A DNA stretch of 64,000 nt from Altericroceibacterium xinjiangense. GTDB lineage: Bacteria > Pseudomonadota > Alphaproteobacteria > Sphingomonadales > Sphingomonadaceae. The notes below the pieces were generated by a model that saw nothing but the letters and a program-made list of their open reading frames with translations, ran no database searches and was not told the DNA's origin. Positions 8,050 to 17,373 of this stretch are shown here, in pieces; position 1 is the first letter of the stretch; each line of letters starts with the position of its first letter. Both the position numbers and the translations under genes were made by a program. The stretch is taken from contig NZ_RSEK01000005.1 in NCBI RefSeq assembly GCF_003958635.1, forward strand, positions 186,001 to 250,000, written 5' to 3'.

Positions 8050-8142
8050 ATGTTCATCCTCGAACCTGCGGTGCTGACGGCGCTGGCGGCGTTCATGAGC
8101 GCGCTGGCGACGCTCATCTGGTCGATTCGGCGTAAGCCGTAA
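8050..8142 (+). CDS. 30-residue single-pass membrane peptide, probably SOS-induced
   Basis: MFILEPAVLTALAAF... to ...IRRKP: 30 residues with one hydrophobic helix (about residues 4-25) and a basic C-terminal tail, which predicts the tail in the cytoplasm. GGAG lies seven bases before the ATG. The gene sits behind a GAAC-N7-GAAC LexA-type box and beside ruvBA. By size, topology and regulation it resembles the SOS-induced division inhibitor SidA (29 residues) of Caulobacter, but sequence homology is not claimed. Function is unknown; toxicity, division arrest or a stress-membrane role are all possible. Confidence 0.6.
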   Translation: MFILEPAVLTALAAFMSALATLIWSIRRKP

Positions 8143-8171
8143 GCCGGTTGGCGCCGGTCCGGGATTCGCGG

Positions 8172-9197
8172 CTACTTGCCGGCGAACAAGCCGCCTTGCG
8201 TGCCGGTGGGCGGGGCAAGGCCGAGGTGCTGCCAGCCGCGATCGTTGAGGCAGCGCCCGCGCGCGGTGCGGGCGACCAGACCGAGCTGGATCAGGTAAGG
8301 CTCCACCACGTCCTCGATCGTGTCGCGCGGTTCGGCGAGGCCGGCGGCGAGGGTTTCCACGCCGACCGGGCCGCCCTTGTAGATGCCCGCGATCATGTGG
8401 AGATAGCGCCGGTCCATCGCATCGAGGCCGAGCGAATCGACTTCCAGCCGGGTCAGCGCCTGGTCGGCGATCTCGGCGGTGACGACCTTGTTGCCCGCGA
8501 CGTGCGCGAAATCGCGCACCCGGCGCAGCAGCCGGCCCGCGACGCGCGGGGTTCCGCGCGCGCGGCGGGCGATTTCCCGCGCGCCGCCGGAATCCATCGT
8601 CACCCCGAGCAGCTTGGCTCCGCGGGCGACGACTCGTTCCAGTTCGGCTTCGGTGTAGAAATTGAGCCGCACCGGAATGCCAAACCGGTCACGCAAGGGC
8701 GTGGTCAGCAGGCCCTGCCGGGTCGTAGCGCCGATCAGGGTGAACGGCGGCAAGTCGATTCGCACGGAGCGCGCCGAAGGCCCTTCGCCGATGATCAGGT
8801 CGAGCGCGCGGTCCTCCATCGCCGGATAGAGCACTTCCTCCACCACCGGGCTGAGGCGGTGAATCTCGTCGATGAACAGGACATCGCCGGATTCGAGGTT
8901 GGTCAGCAGGGCGGCAAGATCGCCCGCCTTGGCGATCACCGGGCCGCTGGTGGCGCGAAAGCCGACGCCGAGTTCCTTGGCGACGATCTGGGCCAGCGTG
9001 GTCTTGCCGAGGCCGGGCGGGCCGAAGAACAGCACGTGGTCCATCGCTTCCCGGCGTGACTTCGCGCTTTCGATGAACACGCGCAGGTTTTCCCGCGCGG
9101 CGGCCTGTCCGACGAATTCGGTGAGCGACTTGGGCCGCAGGGCCGCGTCCGGATCTTCTGGCTGACGCATCGGAGTGAGGGTGGGGTTGTCGGTCAT
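8172..9197 (-). CDS. ruvB: Holliday junction branch migration ATPase RuvB
   Basis: 341 residues from the ATG at 9197. Hexameric AAA+ motor that drives branch migration with RuvA. Motifs: Walker [14 protein letters not shown], Walker [11 protein letters not shown], sensor 1 [12 protein letters not shown], arginine finger LRDRFG, and the C-terminal winged helix with GYTxxAS-equivalent positions altered to [19 protein letters not shown]. Normal length. It starts five bases after the ruvA stop and is therefore co-transcribed. The C-terminal end is convergent with the small membrane-peptide gene. Confidence 0.96.
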   Translation of the reverse strand: MTDNPTLTPMRQPEDPDAALRPKSLTEFVGQAAARENLRVFIESAKSRREAMDHVLFFGPPGLGKTTLAQIVAKELGVGFRATSGPVIAKAGDLAALLTNLESGDVLFIDEIHRLSPVVEEVLYPAMEDRALDLIIGEGPSARSVRIDLPPFTLIGATTRQGLLTTPLRDRFGIPVRLNFYTEAELERVVARGAKLLGVTMDSGGAREIARRARGTPRVAGRLLRRVRDFAHVAGNKVVTAEIADQALTRLEVDSLGLDAMDRRYLHMIAGIYKGGPVGVETLAAGLAEPRDTIEDVVEPYLIQLGLVARTARGRCLNDRGWQHLGLAPPTGTQGGLFAGK

Positions 9198-9202
9198 GGG
9201 AT

Positions 9203-9799
9203 CTAGCCCGCAGCCCTTTTCAGGCCGATTCGCACCAAGTCGTTCAGCGCGGCGTCTTCGCCCAGTTCGGCCTGGGCCTGCGCGATGGCGCTGGCGGCTA
9301 CGGCGGGTTTGAAGCCGAGGTTCTGCAAGGCGGAGACCGCGTCCGCGCTCGCGCCGCCTGCCGGGATGAAGCTGGGCGTGCCGGGCGCGGCGGGCAAGGC
9401 GCCGGCCTTGTCCTTCAGTTCGTTGACGATCCGGGTGGCGAGTTTCGGGCCGACGCCGTTGGCGCGGGAGACCTGGCCTGCGTCCTGGTTGGCGCAGGCG
9501 CGTTGCAGTTCCTCGATCGTCAGGGCGGACAGGATCGCCAGCGCGACCTTGCTGCCGACGCCCTGCACCGCGTGCAGCAGGCGGAACCAGTCGCGTTCGG
9601 CGGCCGAGGCGAAGCCGATCAGGCGCATGTCCGTTTCGCTCACCTGCATGTCGGTGAACACGGTGCAGGCTTCCCCGGTGTTCCCGAGCGCGGCCAGCGT
9701 CTTGGCCGAGCAGTGGACGAGATAGCCGACGCCGTTCACGTCCAGCACCGCCCAGTCCACGCCGGTTTCGTCCAGCCGCCCTTTCAGCTTTGCAATCAT
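9203..9799 (-). CDS. ruvA: Holliday junction DNA helicase subunit RuvA
   Basis: 198 residues, ATG at 9799. RuvA tetramers bind four-way junctions and load RuvB. Domain I (OB fold) opens with [13 protein letters not shown]; domain II has the helix-hairpin-helix elements [17 protein letters not shown] and [19 protein letters not shown]; domain III (about residues 150-198) is the RuvB-binding three-helix bundle with SALQNLGF. ruvC, usually the first gene of a ruvCAB operon, is not upstream; instead there is about 470 bp without a gene before aroC on the other strand. Confidence 0.95.
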   Translation of the reverse strand: MIAKLKGRLDETGVDWAVLDVNGVGYLVHCSAKTLAALGNTGEACTVFTDMQVSETDMRLIGFASAAERDWFRLLHAVQGVGSKVALAILSALTIEELQRACANQDAGQVSRANGVGPKLATRIVNELKDKAGALPAAPGTPSFIPAGGASADAVSALQNLGFKPAVAASAIAQAQAELGEDAALNDLVRIGLKRAAG

Positions 9800-10267
9800 G
9801 GTTTGTTCCTGCCGCCTCGCGGCCTCTTTGGCTAGAGGCAATCGGGTGCAGGACCGTGCGCCGCGCTGTTGGAAACCCGGGCGGGTGAGGTTTACACACC
9901 TGACAAATGGACTGGGCGGTGTAACCCATGAAATCCGCTTTGCAATCAGGGGTTTAACGCCCGCCTGATGACACTTTCCGGCTTCCGGGAAAATAAAATG
10001 TTCTATCCCGGCCGTGAAACAAAGTTGCGCCTGCTTCGGTGCGTGAGCCGGGTGCCGGATACTTAGGACGCGAGCGGGCTGGGGCGCGGACATCCGGTTG
10101 GGCTGACAGATCGGGACCGAGTAGGAAATCGCCCTTGCCGGTCGGCGGCGCGTGCCCTGCTGAATCCCCGCGTTCGCGGGGATGGCCAAGGAGGGCAGGG
10201 CGAAGGAATACGGGAGGGCGACGGGGAGCATGGACAGGGCGCGCGTTATCGTCAAAAGCTTGCGGGC
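9800..10267. other. Divergent intergenic region between ruvA and aroC
   Basis: 468 bases with no convincing gene. It must hold the promoters of ruvA (leftward) and aroC (rightward). Visible structure: an inverted pair GGTTTACACACC (9889-9900) and GGTGTAACC (9918-9926), an A+T-rich stretch around 9990-10010, and a REP-like palindrome at 10164-10183. No GAAC-N7-GAAC box was found upstream of ruvA. Confidence 0.6.
10164..10183. repeat. REP-like palindrome
   Basis: ATCCCCGC-GTTC-GCGGGGAT, a perfect 8-bp stem with a four-base loop. Read in the leftward direction it encodes the peptide IPANAGIQ, the familiar spurious translation of extragenic palindromes found in many copies in proteobacterial genomes. 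Only one copy was noticed in the window, so repeat status is inferred from general knowledge. Confidence 0.5.
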
Positions 10268-11338
10268 ATGAGCTTCAACACCTTTGGCCGCGTGTTCCGT
10301 TTCACCACCTGGGGCGAAAGCCACGGGCCCGCGCTGGGCGCGGTGGTCGATGGGTGCCCGCCGGGACTGGAATTGTCCGAAGCCGCGATCCAGCCGTTCC
10401 TCGATGCCCGCAAGCCGGGGCAGAACCGCTTCACTACCCAGCGGCGCGAGCCGGACGAAGTCCGCATCCTGTCCGGCCTGTTCGAGGGCAAGACCACCGG
10501 CACCCCGATCAGCCTGATGATCGAGAACACGGACCAGCGGTCCAAGGATTATTCCGACGTCGCCAAGGCGTACCGTCCGGGCCATGCCGACTATGCCTAT
10601 GACGCGAAGTACGGATTTCGCGATTATCGCGGCGGCGGGCGCAGTTCGGCCCGGGAAACCGCGGCCCGGGTCGCAGCCGGGGCGGTCGCGCGGCTCGTGA
10701 TCCCCGAAGTGGCGATTACCGCCTACGTTTCCGAGATCGGCGGCGACGCGATTGACCGCGAGGCATTCGACGCAGGCGAAATCCGCAACAACCCGTTCTT
10801 CTGCCCCGATCCTGCGGCGGCGAAGCGCTGGGAAGCGCTGGTGGACGAAGCGCGCAAGGCCGGGTCCTCGCTCGGCGCGGTGGTCGAATGCGTGGCCGAA
10901 GGGGTTCCGCCCGGCTGGGGCGCGCCGATCTATGCCAAGCTGGATGCCGACCTCGCCTCCGGGATGATGGGGATCAACGCGGTGAAGGGCGTGGAGATCG
11001 GCGACGGGTTTGCCGCCGCGCGGCTGCGGGGGGAGGAGAACGCCGACCCGATGCATCCCGGCGCCCACGGCTCGGTCCGCTTCGCCGCCAATCACGCCGG
11101 CGGGATCGCGGGCGGGATTTCCACCGGGCAGCCGGTGGTGGTGCGCGTGGCGTTCAAGCCGACCAGTTCGATCCTGATTGCGCAGCCGACGGTCACCCGG
11201 GAAGGCGAGGCCACCGAACTGGCCACCAAGGGCCGGCACGACCCGTGCGTCGGCATTCGCGGCGTGCCGGTGGCCGAGGCAATGATGGCGCTGGTGCTGG
11301 CCGACCACAAGCTGCTGCACCGCGCCCAGTGTGGATGA
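10268..11338 (+). CDS. aroC: Chorismate synthase
   Basis: 356 residues. Last step of the shikimate pathway: trans-elimination of phosphate from EPSP to chorismate with reduced FMN as cofactor, in the cytoplasm. Signatures: [12 protein letters not shown] near the N-terminus (about residues 14-25), [21 protein letters not shown] in the middle and VCVG-type end [17 protein letters not shown]. Length is normal. The ATG at 10268 gives the usual [12 protein letters not shown] start. Confidence 0.97.
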   Translation: MSFNTFGRVFRFTTWGESHGPALGAVVDGCPPGLELSEAAIQPFLDARKPGQNRFTTQRREPDEVRILSGLFEGKTTGTPISLMIENTDQRSKDYSDVAKAYRPGHADYAYDAKYGFRDYRGGGRSSARETAARVAAGAVARLVIPEVAITAYVSEIGGDAIDREAFDAGEIRNNPFFCPDPAAAKRWEALVDEARKAGSSLGAVVECVAEGVPPGWGAPIYAKLDADLASGMMGINAVKGVEIGDGFAAARLRGEENADPMHPGAHGSVRFAANHAGGIAGGISTGQPVVVRVAFKPTSSILIAQPTVTREGEATELATKGRHDPCVGIRGVPVAEAMMALVLADHKLLHRAQCG

Positions 11339-11461
11339 TCCGGCCAGGTAATCCCGGCGGCCGGTAATTCAGGCCAGCAATTCAGGCGCGTAGGCCGCAC
11401 GGGAACGCGGGCGCGTAAGGACATCAGTGTTCGGATTTATGGATGGTTCCCGGCCTCGTTG

Positions 11462-11480
11462 ATTGATTTACTCTATCAAT
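11462..11480. promoter_or_regulatory. Candidate LysR-type (OxyR-like) operator upstream of ahpC
   Basis: ATTGAT-TTACTCT-ATCAAT is an inverted repeat with a seven-base centre, about 87 bases before the ahpC start. OxyR commonly controls ahpCF and binds spaced dyads of this general form, but no oxyR gene is in the window and the match to an OxyR consensus is partial. Confidence 0.35.
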
Positions 11481-11566
11481 GCCATCGAGAGTTCCCATTG
11501 GCCTGAATGGCCGGGCCCGCCTATCTGGGCGGTGTTCGAATTCACCAACAACGGGAGCACTCATCC

Positions 11567-12133
11567 ATGGGTATCATCGGCAGCCAGCTAAAGCCGTTCC
11601 GCGCCACCGCCTTCCAGAAAGGCAAGGACTTCTTCGACGTCACCGACGAGGACGTGAAGGGCAAGTGGGCGATTTTCTTCTTCTATCCGGCCGACTTCAC
11701 GTTCGTCTGCCCGACCGAGCTGGAAGACCTCGGCAAGCAGTACGCCAACCTCCAGAAGATGGGCGTGGAAGTCTTCGCCGTGTCCACCGACACGCACTTC
11801 AGCCACAAGGCCTGGCACGACACGTCCGACAAGATCGGCAAGCTCGAATACCCGTTCCTGGGTGACCAGCTGCACCGCCTGTCCAACAACTTCGGCGTTC
11901 TGCGCGAGGAAATGGGCCTGGCCGACCGCGCGACCTTCGTCGTCGATCCCGATGGCGTGATCCAGTTGATGGAAATCACCTCCGAAGGCGTCGGCCGCAA
12001 CGCCAACGAACTGGTCCGCAAGATCAAGGCTGCCCAGTACGTCCGCGAACACCCCGGCCAGGTTTGCCCGGCTGCGTGGGAAGAAGGCGGCGACACGCTG
12101 GCCCCCTCGCTCGACCTCGTCGGCAAGATCTAA
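11567..12133 (+). CDS. ahpC: Alkyl hydroperoxide reductase subunit C (2-Cys peroxiredoxin)
   Basis: 188 residues; the ATG at 11567 follows a GGGAG site and gives the usual [11 protein letters not shown] start. Reduces organic peroxides and hydrogen peroxide in the cytoplasm. The peroxidatic cysteine lies in [13 protein letters not shown] (about residue 48) and the resolving cysteine in GQVCPAAW near the C-terminus. It forms the classical pair with ahpF downstream, from which it is separated by a strong hairpin terminator that should make AhpC more abundant than AhpF. Confidence 0.96.
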   Translation: MGIIGSQLKPFRATAFQKGKDFFDVTDEDVKGKWAIFFFYPADFTFVCPTELEDLGKQYANLQKMGVEVFAVSTDTHFSHKAWHDTSDKIGKLEYPFLGDQLHRLSNNFGVLREEMGLADRATFVVDPDGVIQLMEITSEGVGRNANELVRKIKAAQYVREHPGQVCPAAWEEGGDTLAPSLDLVGKI

Positions 12134-12166
12134 CGAACCCCCCGAGCCCGTATCACGGGCGCATGA

Positions 12167-12205
12167 ACGGCCCGGGGCGATCCGTACCGCCCCGGGCCGT
12201 TTTTC
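12167..12205 (+). terminator. Strong intrinsic terminator between ahpC and ahpF
   Basis: ACGGCCCGGGGCG (12167-12179) pairs perfectly over 13 bp with CGCCCCGGGCCGT (12188-12200) across an eight-base loop, followed by TTTTTC. It lies inside the ahpC-ahpF gap, so ahpF is either reached by read-through or has its own promoter. Confidence 0.85.
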
Positions 12206-12225
12206 ATTCCAGCAGGAGATTTTTC

Positions 12226-13815
12226 ATGCTCGACGCCAACATGAAGCAACAGCTTGAGCAATACCTCGGCAACTTGCGCGAGCCCATTGAGCTTGTCGCC
12301 TCGCTTGGCGACGACCAGCGTTCCGCCGACACGCGCGCGTTGCTGACCGAGATCGCCGAACTGAGCGACAAGGTCACCGCCTCTTTCGACGGCGACAACG
12401 AACGCAAGCCCAGTTTCATCATTCGCCGCGCATCGGACGCCGAAAAGTGGGTCCGCTTCGCCGGTCTGCCGATGGGGCATGAATTCACCTCCCTCGTCCT
12501 CGCGCTGCTGTGGGCCGGCGGCCATCCGCCGAAGGTTTCCGAAGACGTGCTGGAGCAGATCCGCGCGCTGGAAGGCGATTACGAATTCGAGATGTACTTC
12601 TCGCTTTCCTGCCACAACTGCCCGGATGTCGTGCAGGCGCTGATCCTGATGGCGCTGAACAATTCGCGCATTTCGGCCACCCTGATCGAAGGCGGCACCT
12701 TTCAGGCCGAAACCGAGGAGCGCAACGTGCTGGCCGTGCCCGCCGTGTTCCTCCACGGCGAGATGTGGGGCAGCGGCAAGATGGGCGTGGAGGAAATCCT
12801 CGCCAAGCTCGATACCGGTGCGGAAGCGCGCGCCGCGGCGAAGCTGGCCGACAAGGATCCGTTCGAAGTGCTGGTGGTCGGCGGCGGTCCCGCCGGGGCA
12901 TCGGCGGCGATCTATACCGCGCGCAAGGGCTTTTCGACCGGTATCGCCGCCGAACGCTTCGGCGGGCAAGTGCTCGATACGATGGGGATCGAGAACTTCA
13001 TCTCGGTCCAGTACACCGAAGGTCCGAAGCTTGCCGCGGCGCTGGAGGCGCACGTCGCCGATTACGACATCGACGTGATGAACCTGCAGACTGCCGAAGC
13101 GCTCATCCCGGCTAGCCAACCGGGCGGATACCACGAAGTGCGGATGAAGAACGGCGCCTCGCTCAAGGCGCGCAGCCTCATCCTTGCGCCGGGTGCGCGG
13201 TGGCGCAACCTCGGCGTGCCGGGTGAGTTCGAGTATCGCAACCGCGGGGTCGCCTATTGCCCGCACTGCGACGGGCCGCTGTTCAAGGGCAAGCGGATCG
13301 CAGTGGTCGGCGGGGGCAACTCCGGCGTGGAAGCGGCGATCGACCTTGCCAACATCGTCGGCCACGTGACCCTGATCGAATTCGACAGCAAGCTGCGCGC
13401 CGACCAGGTGCTGCAGGACAAGCTGCGGTCGCTGAAGAACGTCGACATCCTCGTCTCGGCCCAGAGCACCGAGGTGACCGGCGACGGAGAGCGGGTGAAC
13501 GGTCTCGTCTACAAGAACCGCGAAACCGGGGAGGAGCATCGCATCGACCTGGAAGGCGTGTTCGTCCAGATCGGGCTGGTCCCCAACACCGAGTGGCTGA
13601 AGGAATCAGGGCTGGCGCTCAACAAGTTCGGCGAGATCGAGATCGACGGGCGCGCGGCCACCAACCTGCCGGGCGTGTTTGCGGCCGGGGACGCGACCAC
13701 GGTGCCGTACAAGCAGATCGTGATCGCGATGGGCGAGGGATCGAAGGCGGCGCTTTCGGCCTTCGACTACCTGATCCGCACCGAATTGGCCGAGGACATT
13801 GCCGAGGCTGCGTAA
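12226..13815 (+). CDS. ahpF: Alkyl hydroperoxide reductase subunit F
   Basis: 529 residues from the ATG at 12226 (AGGAG upstream). NADH-dependent flavoprotein that re-reduces AhpC. The N-terminal pair of thioredoxin folds carries the Cxx[12 protein letters not shown] (about residues 129-132); the thioredoxin-reductase-like part has the FAD motif [19 protein letters not shown], a second Cxx[10 protein letters not shown], the NAD-binding [14 protein letters not shown], and the FAD-binding end [16 protein letters not shown]. Full length for the family. Located 92 bases after ahpC. Confidence 0.95.
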   Translation: MLDANMKQQLEQYLGNLREPIELVASLGDDQRSADTRALLTEIAELSDKVTASFDGDNERKPSFIIRRASDAEKWVRFAGLPMGHEFTSLVLALLWAGGHPPKVSEDVLEQIRALEGDYEFEMYFSLSCHNCPDVVQALILMALNNSRISATLIEGGTFQAETEERNVLAVPAVFLHGEMWGSGKMGVEEILAKLDTGAEARAAAKLADKDPFEVLVVGGGPAGASAAIYTARKGFSTGIAAERFGGQVLDTMGIENFISVQYTEGPKLAAALEAHVADYDIDVMNLQTAEALIPASQPGGYHEVRMKNGASLKARSLILAPGARWRNLGVPGEFEYRNRGVAYCPHCDGPLFKGKRIAVVGGGNSGVEAAIDLANIVGHVTLIEFDSKLRADQVLQDKLRSLKNVDILVSAQSTEVTGDGERVNGLVYKNRETGEEHRIDLEGVFVQIGLVPNTEWLKESGLALNKFGEIEIDGRAATNLPGVFAAGDATTVPYKQIVIAMGEGSKAALSAFDYLIRTELAEDIAEAA

Positions 13816-13869
13816 AGGTGTGGGCGTAACGGTGGACGCCGGGCCTTGCGTGGGGCATGAGCGGGAGGA

Positions 13870-14541
13870 ATGTGGCAGCTTTACCATTTCCCGCTCTGTC
13901 CCTTCAGCCGCAAGGTCCGGCTTGCGCTGAGCGAGAAGGGCGTCGCCTACGAACTCCTGCGGGAAAACCCGTGGGAAGGGCGCGAGGCGTTCTTCGATCT
14001 CAACCACATCGGGCAGACGCCGGTGCTGCGGAACGAGGAACGCAATGTCACCCTCGTCGATAGCCAGGCGATCTGCGAGTATTTCGAGGAAACGGTCGAA
14101 AAGACCCCGCTGATCCTTGGCACGGCGGAAAACCGGGCCGAGATCCGGCGGCTGGTGGCGATGTTCGACCAGAACTTCTTCGCCGAAGTCACTCATCCCC
14201 TATTGCATGAGCGGATGAAGAAGCGGCTGGTCCTGCGCGCGCCGCCGGATTCCAGGACATTGCGTGAGGCGATGCGGCTGGCGCAGAACCATCTCGGTTA
14301 TATCGAATGGCTGGTCGACAACCGCCGCTGGCTGGCCGGCGCGCAGATGAGCCTGGCCGATTTCGCCGCCGCGGCGCAGGTTTCCGTCGCCGATTACCTC
14401 GGCGGGATCGACTGGGCCGGGCACGAAGGCGCGAACGCGTGGTACCGGGTGATGAAGAGCCGGCCCAGCTTTCGCCCGCTGCTGACCGAAAAGATGCAGG
14501 GCCTTGCACCGCCGAGCCACTATGCCGACGTGGATGGCTGA
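13870..14541 (+). CDS. Glutathione S-transferase superfamily protein (FzlA-like candidate)
   Basis: 223 residues, with GGGAGG before the ATG. The N-terminal thioredoxin-like domain begins LYHFPLCPFSRKVRLALSEKG and contains the cis-proline region IGQTPVL; residues DSQAIC occupy the glutathione-gamma-glutamate position; the C-terminal helical domain has LAGAQMSLADFAAAA. Possible roles are detoxification, given the AhpCF and MsrB neighbours, or cell division: alphaproteobacteria have a GST-fold FtsZ-binding protein, FzlA, of similar length and start. Sequence alone does not separate these. Confidence 0.75.
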   Translation: MWQLYHFPLCPFSRKVRLALSEKGVAYELLRENPWEGREAFFDLNHIGQTPVLRNEERNVTLVDSQAICEYFEETVEKTPLILGTAENRAEIRRLVAMFDQNFFAEVTHPLLHERMKKRLVLRAPPDSRTLREAMRLAQNHLGYIEWLVDNRRWLAGAQMSLADFAAAAQVSVADYLGGIDWAGHEGANAWYRVMKSRPSFRPLLTEKMQGLAPPSHYADVDG

Positions 14542-14598
14542 ACGGGCCGGTTGCGTCCGCTGCGTCAGGGCCCATATCCTTTGGCAAAGGAGAACCCC

Positions 14599-15003
14599 AT
14601 GGCCGACAAGATCAAGCTCAGCGATGCCGAATGGCGTGAGCGCCTGACCCCGGAACAGTACCGCATCCTGCGCGAAAGCGGGACCGAGCGCGCGTTCACC
14701 GGCAAGTATGAGAAGAACAAGGATTCCGGCGAATACCGCTGCGCGGGCTGCGGGGAGTCGCTGTTCGACAGCGACCACAAGTACGACAGCGGGTCCGGCT
14801 GGCCCAGCTTCACCCAGCCTGCCGCGGGAGGTTCGGTTGCCGAACATCGCGATTTTTCCCACGGGATGATCCGCACCGAAGTGCGCTGCGCCAAGTGCGA
14901 GGGCCATCTGGGCCATGTGTTCCCGGACGGGCCGGGGGCGGACGGCTTGCGCTACTGCATCAACAGCGCGTCGCTGGACTTCAAGCCCAAAGACGGCGCC
15001 TAA
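14599..15003 (+). CDS. msrB: Peptide-methionine (R)-S-oxide reductase
   Basis: 134 residues; AGGAG before the ATG at 14599. Reduces the R epimer of methionine sulfoxide in proteins. Zinc-binding CxxC pairs are CAGC (about residues 48-51) and CAKC (about 97-100); the catalytic cysteine is in [12 protein letters not shown]. Blocks SGSGWPSF and HLGHVF are diagnostic. The partner msrA lies about 11 kb downstream at 25872-26414. No signal peptide, so cytoplasmic. Confidence 0.95.
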   Translation: MADKIKLSDAEWRERLTPEQYRILRESGTERAFTGKYEKNKDSGEYRCAGCGESLFDSDHKYDSGSGWPSFTQPAAGGSVAEHRDFSHGMIRTEVRCAKCEGHLGHVFPDGPGADGLRYCINSASLDFKPKDGA

Positions 15004-15155
15004 GGGGTCTTGCGCGGTTCCGTGCACGTTCAGGCGCAGTTAGGCTTGCCCTAGGCACGGACTGCGCCCATCAGGCGGCCGCACGCAGCGGACACGAGCT
15101 TCGTGGACGCGGAATTGGTACATTAGGCGGGCCAGCACAGGACCGGCGGGGGTAG

Positions 15156-17240
15156 ATGGCGAAAAGACGGGGCAAGCGGGCCCCTACCAGAAAAGAGCCG
15201 CGCGATTCGGGCGGTACTTTCCGGCGGATCATCAAGCGGGTCCTGATCGGCCTGGTGGCGCTGACGCTGATTCTGGCCGTCGCCGTCGGTACGGCAGTGT
15301 TCTTCACCACTCGCGAATTGCCGAGCTATTCGGCGCTGCAGAACCGGCAGACCGGGCAGACGATCGTCGTGCGCGCCAGCGACGGGACCGAAATCGTCAC
15401 GCTGGGGCCAAGCTACGGCGAGTGGCTTTCCGCAAGCGAGATCCCGCCGATCATGAAGGCGGCGATGGTCGCGGTGGAGGACCGGCGGTTCCATTCCCAC
15501 TTCGGGATCGATCCGCTGGGCCTTGTCCGCGCGGTGGCCGTGTCCCTGATCCACAGCGAGCCGGCCAAGGCGACCTCCACCATTACCCAGCAGCTGGCGC
15601 GCAACCTGTTCCTCAATTCCAACCGCAGCGTCGACCGCAAGCTGCGCGAGGCGGTGCTGGCGATTGCGCTGGAGAACAAGTTCACCAAGCAGCAGATCCT
15701 GGAGCTGTATCTCAACAAGGTCTATTTCGGCGGCGGCGCCTACGGCATCGATGCGGCCAGCCGGAAGTTCTTCAGCCATTCGGCGCGGGACCTTTCGACC
15801 GCCGAGGCCGCGATCATCGCCGGGCTGGTCAAGGCGCCTTCCCGCTATTCGCCGACTGCCGATGTCGAAGCCGCCGTCGGCCGGGCCAACGTGGTGCTGG
15901 ACCAGATGCGCAAGTACGGCGCGCTCGATCCCGGGGAAGCCGCCGACGTCGACGTTTCGGCGGTCAAGCTGAAGGAAGAGCAGGGGCAGAACTCGGTTCG
16001 CTACTTCACGGACTGGGTCCTGCCGCAGCTCGATACCCTGCTGCCCGCAACCGCCCAGTTCGAGCCGCTGCAGGTGTGGACCACTCTCGACATCGAAAAG
16101 CAGCGTGCGGCCACGGCCGCGGTGAAGGCAAACGTGCCGAACGGCGCGCAAGCCTCGCTGGTCAGCCTTGACCGGGACGGGGCAGTGCTGGCGATGGTCG
16201 GCGGCACCGATTACGTGTCCAGCAACTACAACCGTGCAACCAGCGCGGTGCGTCAGCCGGGATCGGCTTGGAAGCTGTTCGTCTATCTTGCCGCGCTGGA
16301 AGCCGGATACCGGCCCAGTGACCGGGTGGTGGACGCGCCGGTGACGATCCAGGGCTGGTCTCCGCAGAATTCAGGCAATTCCTATGCCGGCGCGATCGAC
16401 CTGCGCACCGCCTTCGCCTATTCCAAGAACACCGTCGCGGCCCAGCTGGGCAACGAAGTCGGGTTCGACACCGTGGCCTCGATGGCGCGGCGCTTCGGCA
16501 TCACCACGCCGATTTCCACGTTTCCTTCGATGGTGCTCGGCACGTCGGAAGTGCGGGTGATCGAACTCACCGAAGCATTCGCCTCCATCGCTGCACGCGG
16601 CCATTCGGTCGAGCCGTACGGCATCCTGAAGGTAGCGACGTCCGACGGGGAACTGCTCTACGCCCACGAACCGTCCCGCCCCACGCAGCTGGTGCCGGAA
16701 TACGTCGCATCGGAAATGACCGACCTGCTGCAGACCGCAGTCAGCACCGGCACTGGACGGGCCGCGCAGATCGGCCGTCCGGTGGCGGGCAAGACGGGCA
16801 CGACCACGTCGTCCAAGGACGGCTGGTTCGTCGGGTTTTCCAGCGGCATCACCACGGGCGTGTGGGTCGGCCGCGACGATGCCGAGCCGGTTGCCGGCCT
16901 CGCAGGCGGGGCTGCCCCGGCGCGGATCTTTGCTTCCTACATGCGCAAGGCCGTGGCGGACCGCCCGGTGGAACCGTTCGATACCGAAGTGCAGTTGCCG
17001 CAGTGGCAGCTCGAACCGGACGAAGAGTACTACTACGGCGATCCGGATGATTATTTCTACATGGACCAGGGGACCGTCGAGCCGGGATTCGGCGATCCGG
17101 GCCTGGAGCCGTTCCCGGCGCAGGAACCGTTCCCCGGCGAGGCTCCGATGCCTGCCGGGCCGGACGCTCCGCCGCCGCTGCCGGGGCCGCCGGCGGCAAC
17201 CGACGACTTCCTGGAACGGGCAACCGGCGGGCAGTTGTAA
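15156..17240 (+). CDS. Class A penicillin-binding protein (transglycosylase/transpeptidase)
   Basis: 694 residues. Bifunctional peptidoglycan synthase anchored by one helix (about residues 28-50). The GT51 domain has the catalytic Glu108 in VAVEDRRFHSHFGID, then STITQQLARNLFL and KQQILELYLNKVYFGGGAYGI. The transpeptidase domain has Ser370 in PGSAWKLF (SxxK), SKN in AYSKNTVAAQ, and KTGTTTS. An unusual acidic, Tyr/Pro/Gly-rich tail of about 90 residues (YYYGDPDDYFYMDQ...) follows and may contact partners. No outer-membrane activator gene is adjacent. A bidirectional terminator separates it from degP. Confidence 0.9.
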   Translation: MAKRRGKRAPTRKEPRDSGGTFRRIIKRVLIGLVALTLILAVAVGTAVFFTTRELPSYSALQNRQTGQTIVVRASDGTEIVTLGPSYGEWLSASEIPPIMKAAMVAVEDRRFHSHFGIDPLGLVRAVAVSLIHSEPAKATSTITQQLARNLFLNSNRSVDRKLREAVLAIALENKFTKQQILELYLNKVYFGGGAYGIDAASRKFFSHSARDLSTAEAAIIAGLVKAPSRYSPTADVEAAVGRANVVLDQMRKYGALDPGEAADVDVSAVKLKEEQGQNSVRYFTDWVLPQLDTLLPATAQFEPLQVWTTLDIEKQRAATAAVKANVPNGAQASLVSLDRDGAVLAMVGGTDYVSSNYNRATSAVRQPGSAWKLFVYLAALEAGYRPSDRVVDAPVTIQGWSPQNSGNSYAGAIDLRTAFAYSKNTVAAQLGNEVGFDTVASMARRFGITTPISTFPSMVLGTSEVRVIELTEAFASIAARGHSVEPYGILKVATSDGELLYAHEPSRPTQLVPEYVASEMTDLLQTAVSTGTGRAAQIGRPVAGKTGTTTSSKDGWFVGFSSGITTGVWVGRDDAEPVAGLAGGAAPARIFASYMRKAVADRPVEPFDTEVQLPQWQLEPDEEYYYGDPDDYFYMDQGTVEPGFGDPGLEPFPAQEPFPGEAPMPAGPDAPPPLPGPPAATDDFLERATGGQL

Positions 17241-17305
17241 GGCGACCGGTGCGCCCGGCGCAGGGCAGGTTTCACGGTTTGGCCCTACCCCGCTACGACA
17301 AAGGA

Positions 17306-17338
17306 AAAGGCCCTCCCGCTTGCGGGAGGGCCTTTCTC
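17306..17338. terminator. Bidirectional terminator between the PBP gene and degP
   Basis: AAAGGCCCTCCCGC pairs over 14 bp with GCGGGAGGGCCTTT around a two-base TT turn; the right side runs into TTTCTC and the left flank is A-rich, so it can stop both convergent transcripts. Confidence 0.85.
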
Positions 17339-17373
17339 ATTCAGCCGGCCATGTCCTTTGGGGCAGTGCCCCG

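Noticed and set aside
9203-11320. A 705-codon open frame on the minus strand running through aroC into ruvA
   Set aside because: Only the first part, up to 9799, is RuvA. The upstream section is antisense to aroC and its REP-like palindrome translates as IPANAGIQ, a mark of non-coding frame.
13870-14541. Firm assignment as the FtsZ-binding protein FzlA
   Set aside because: Length and N-terminus fit, but the GST superfamily is large and no decisive FzlA residue can be checked without alignment.
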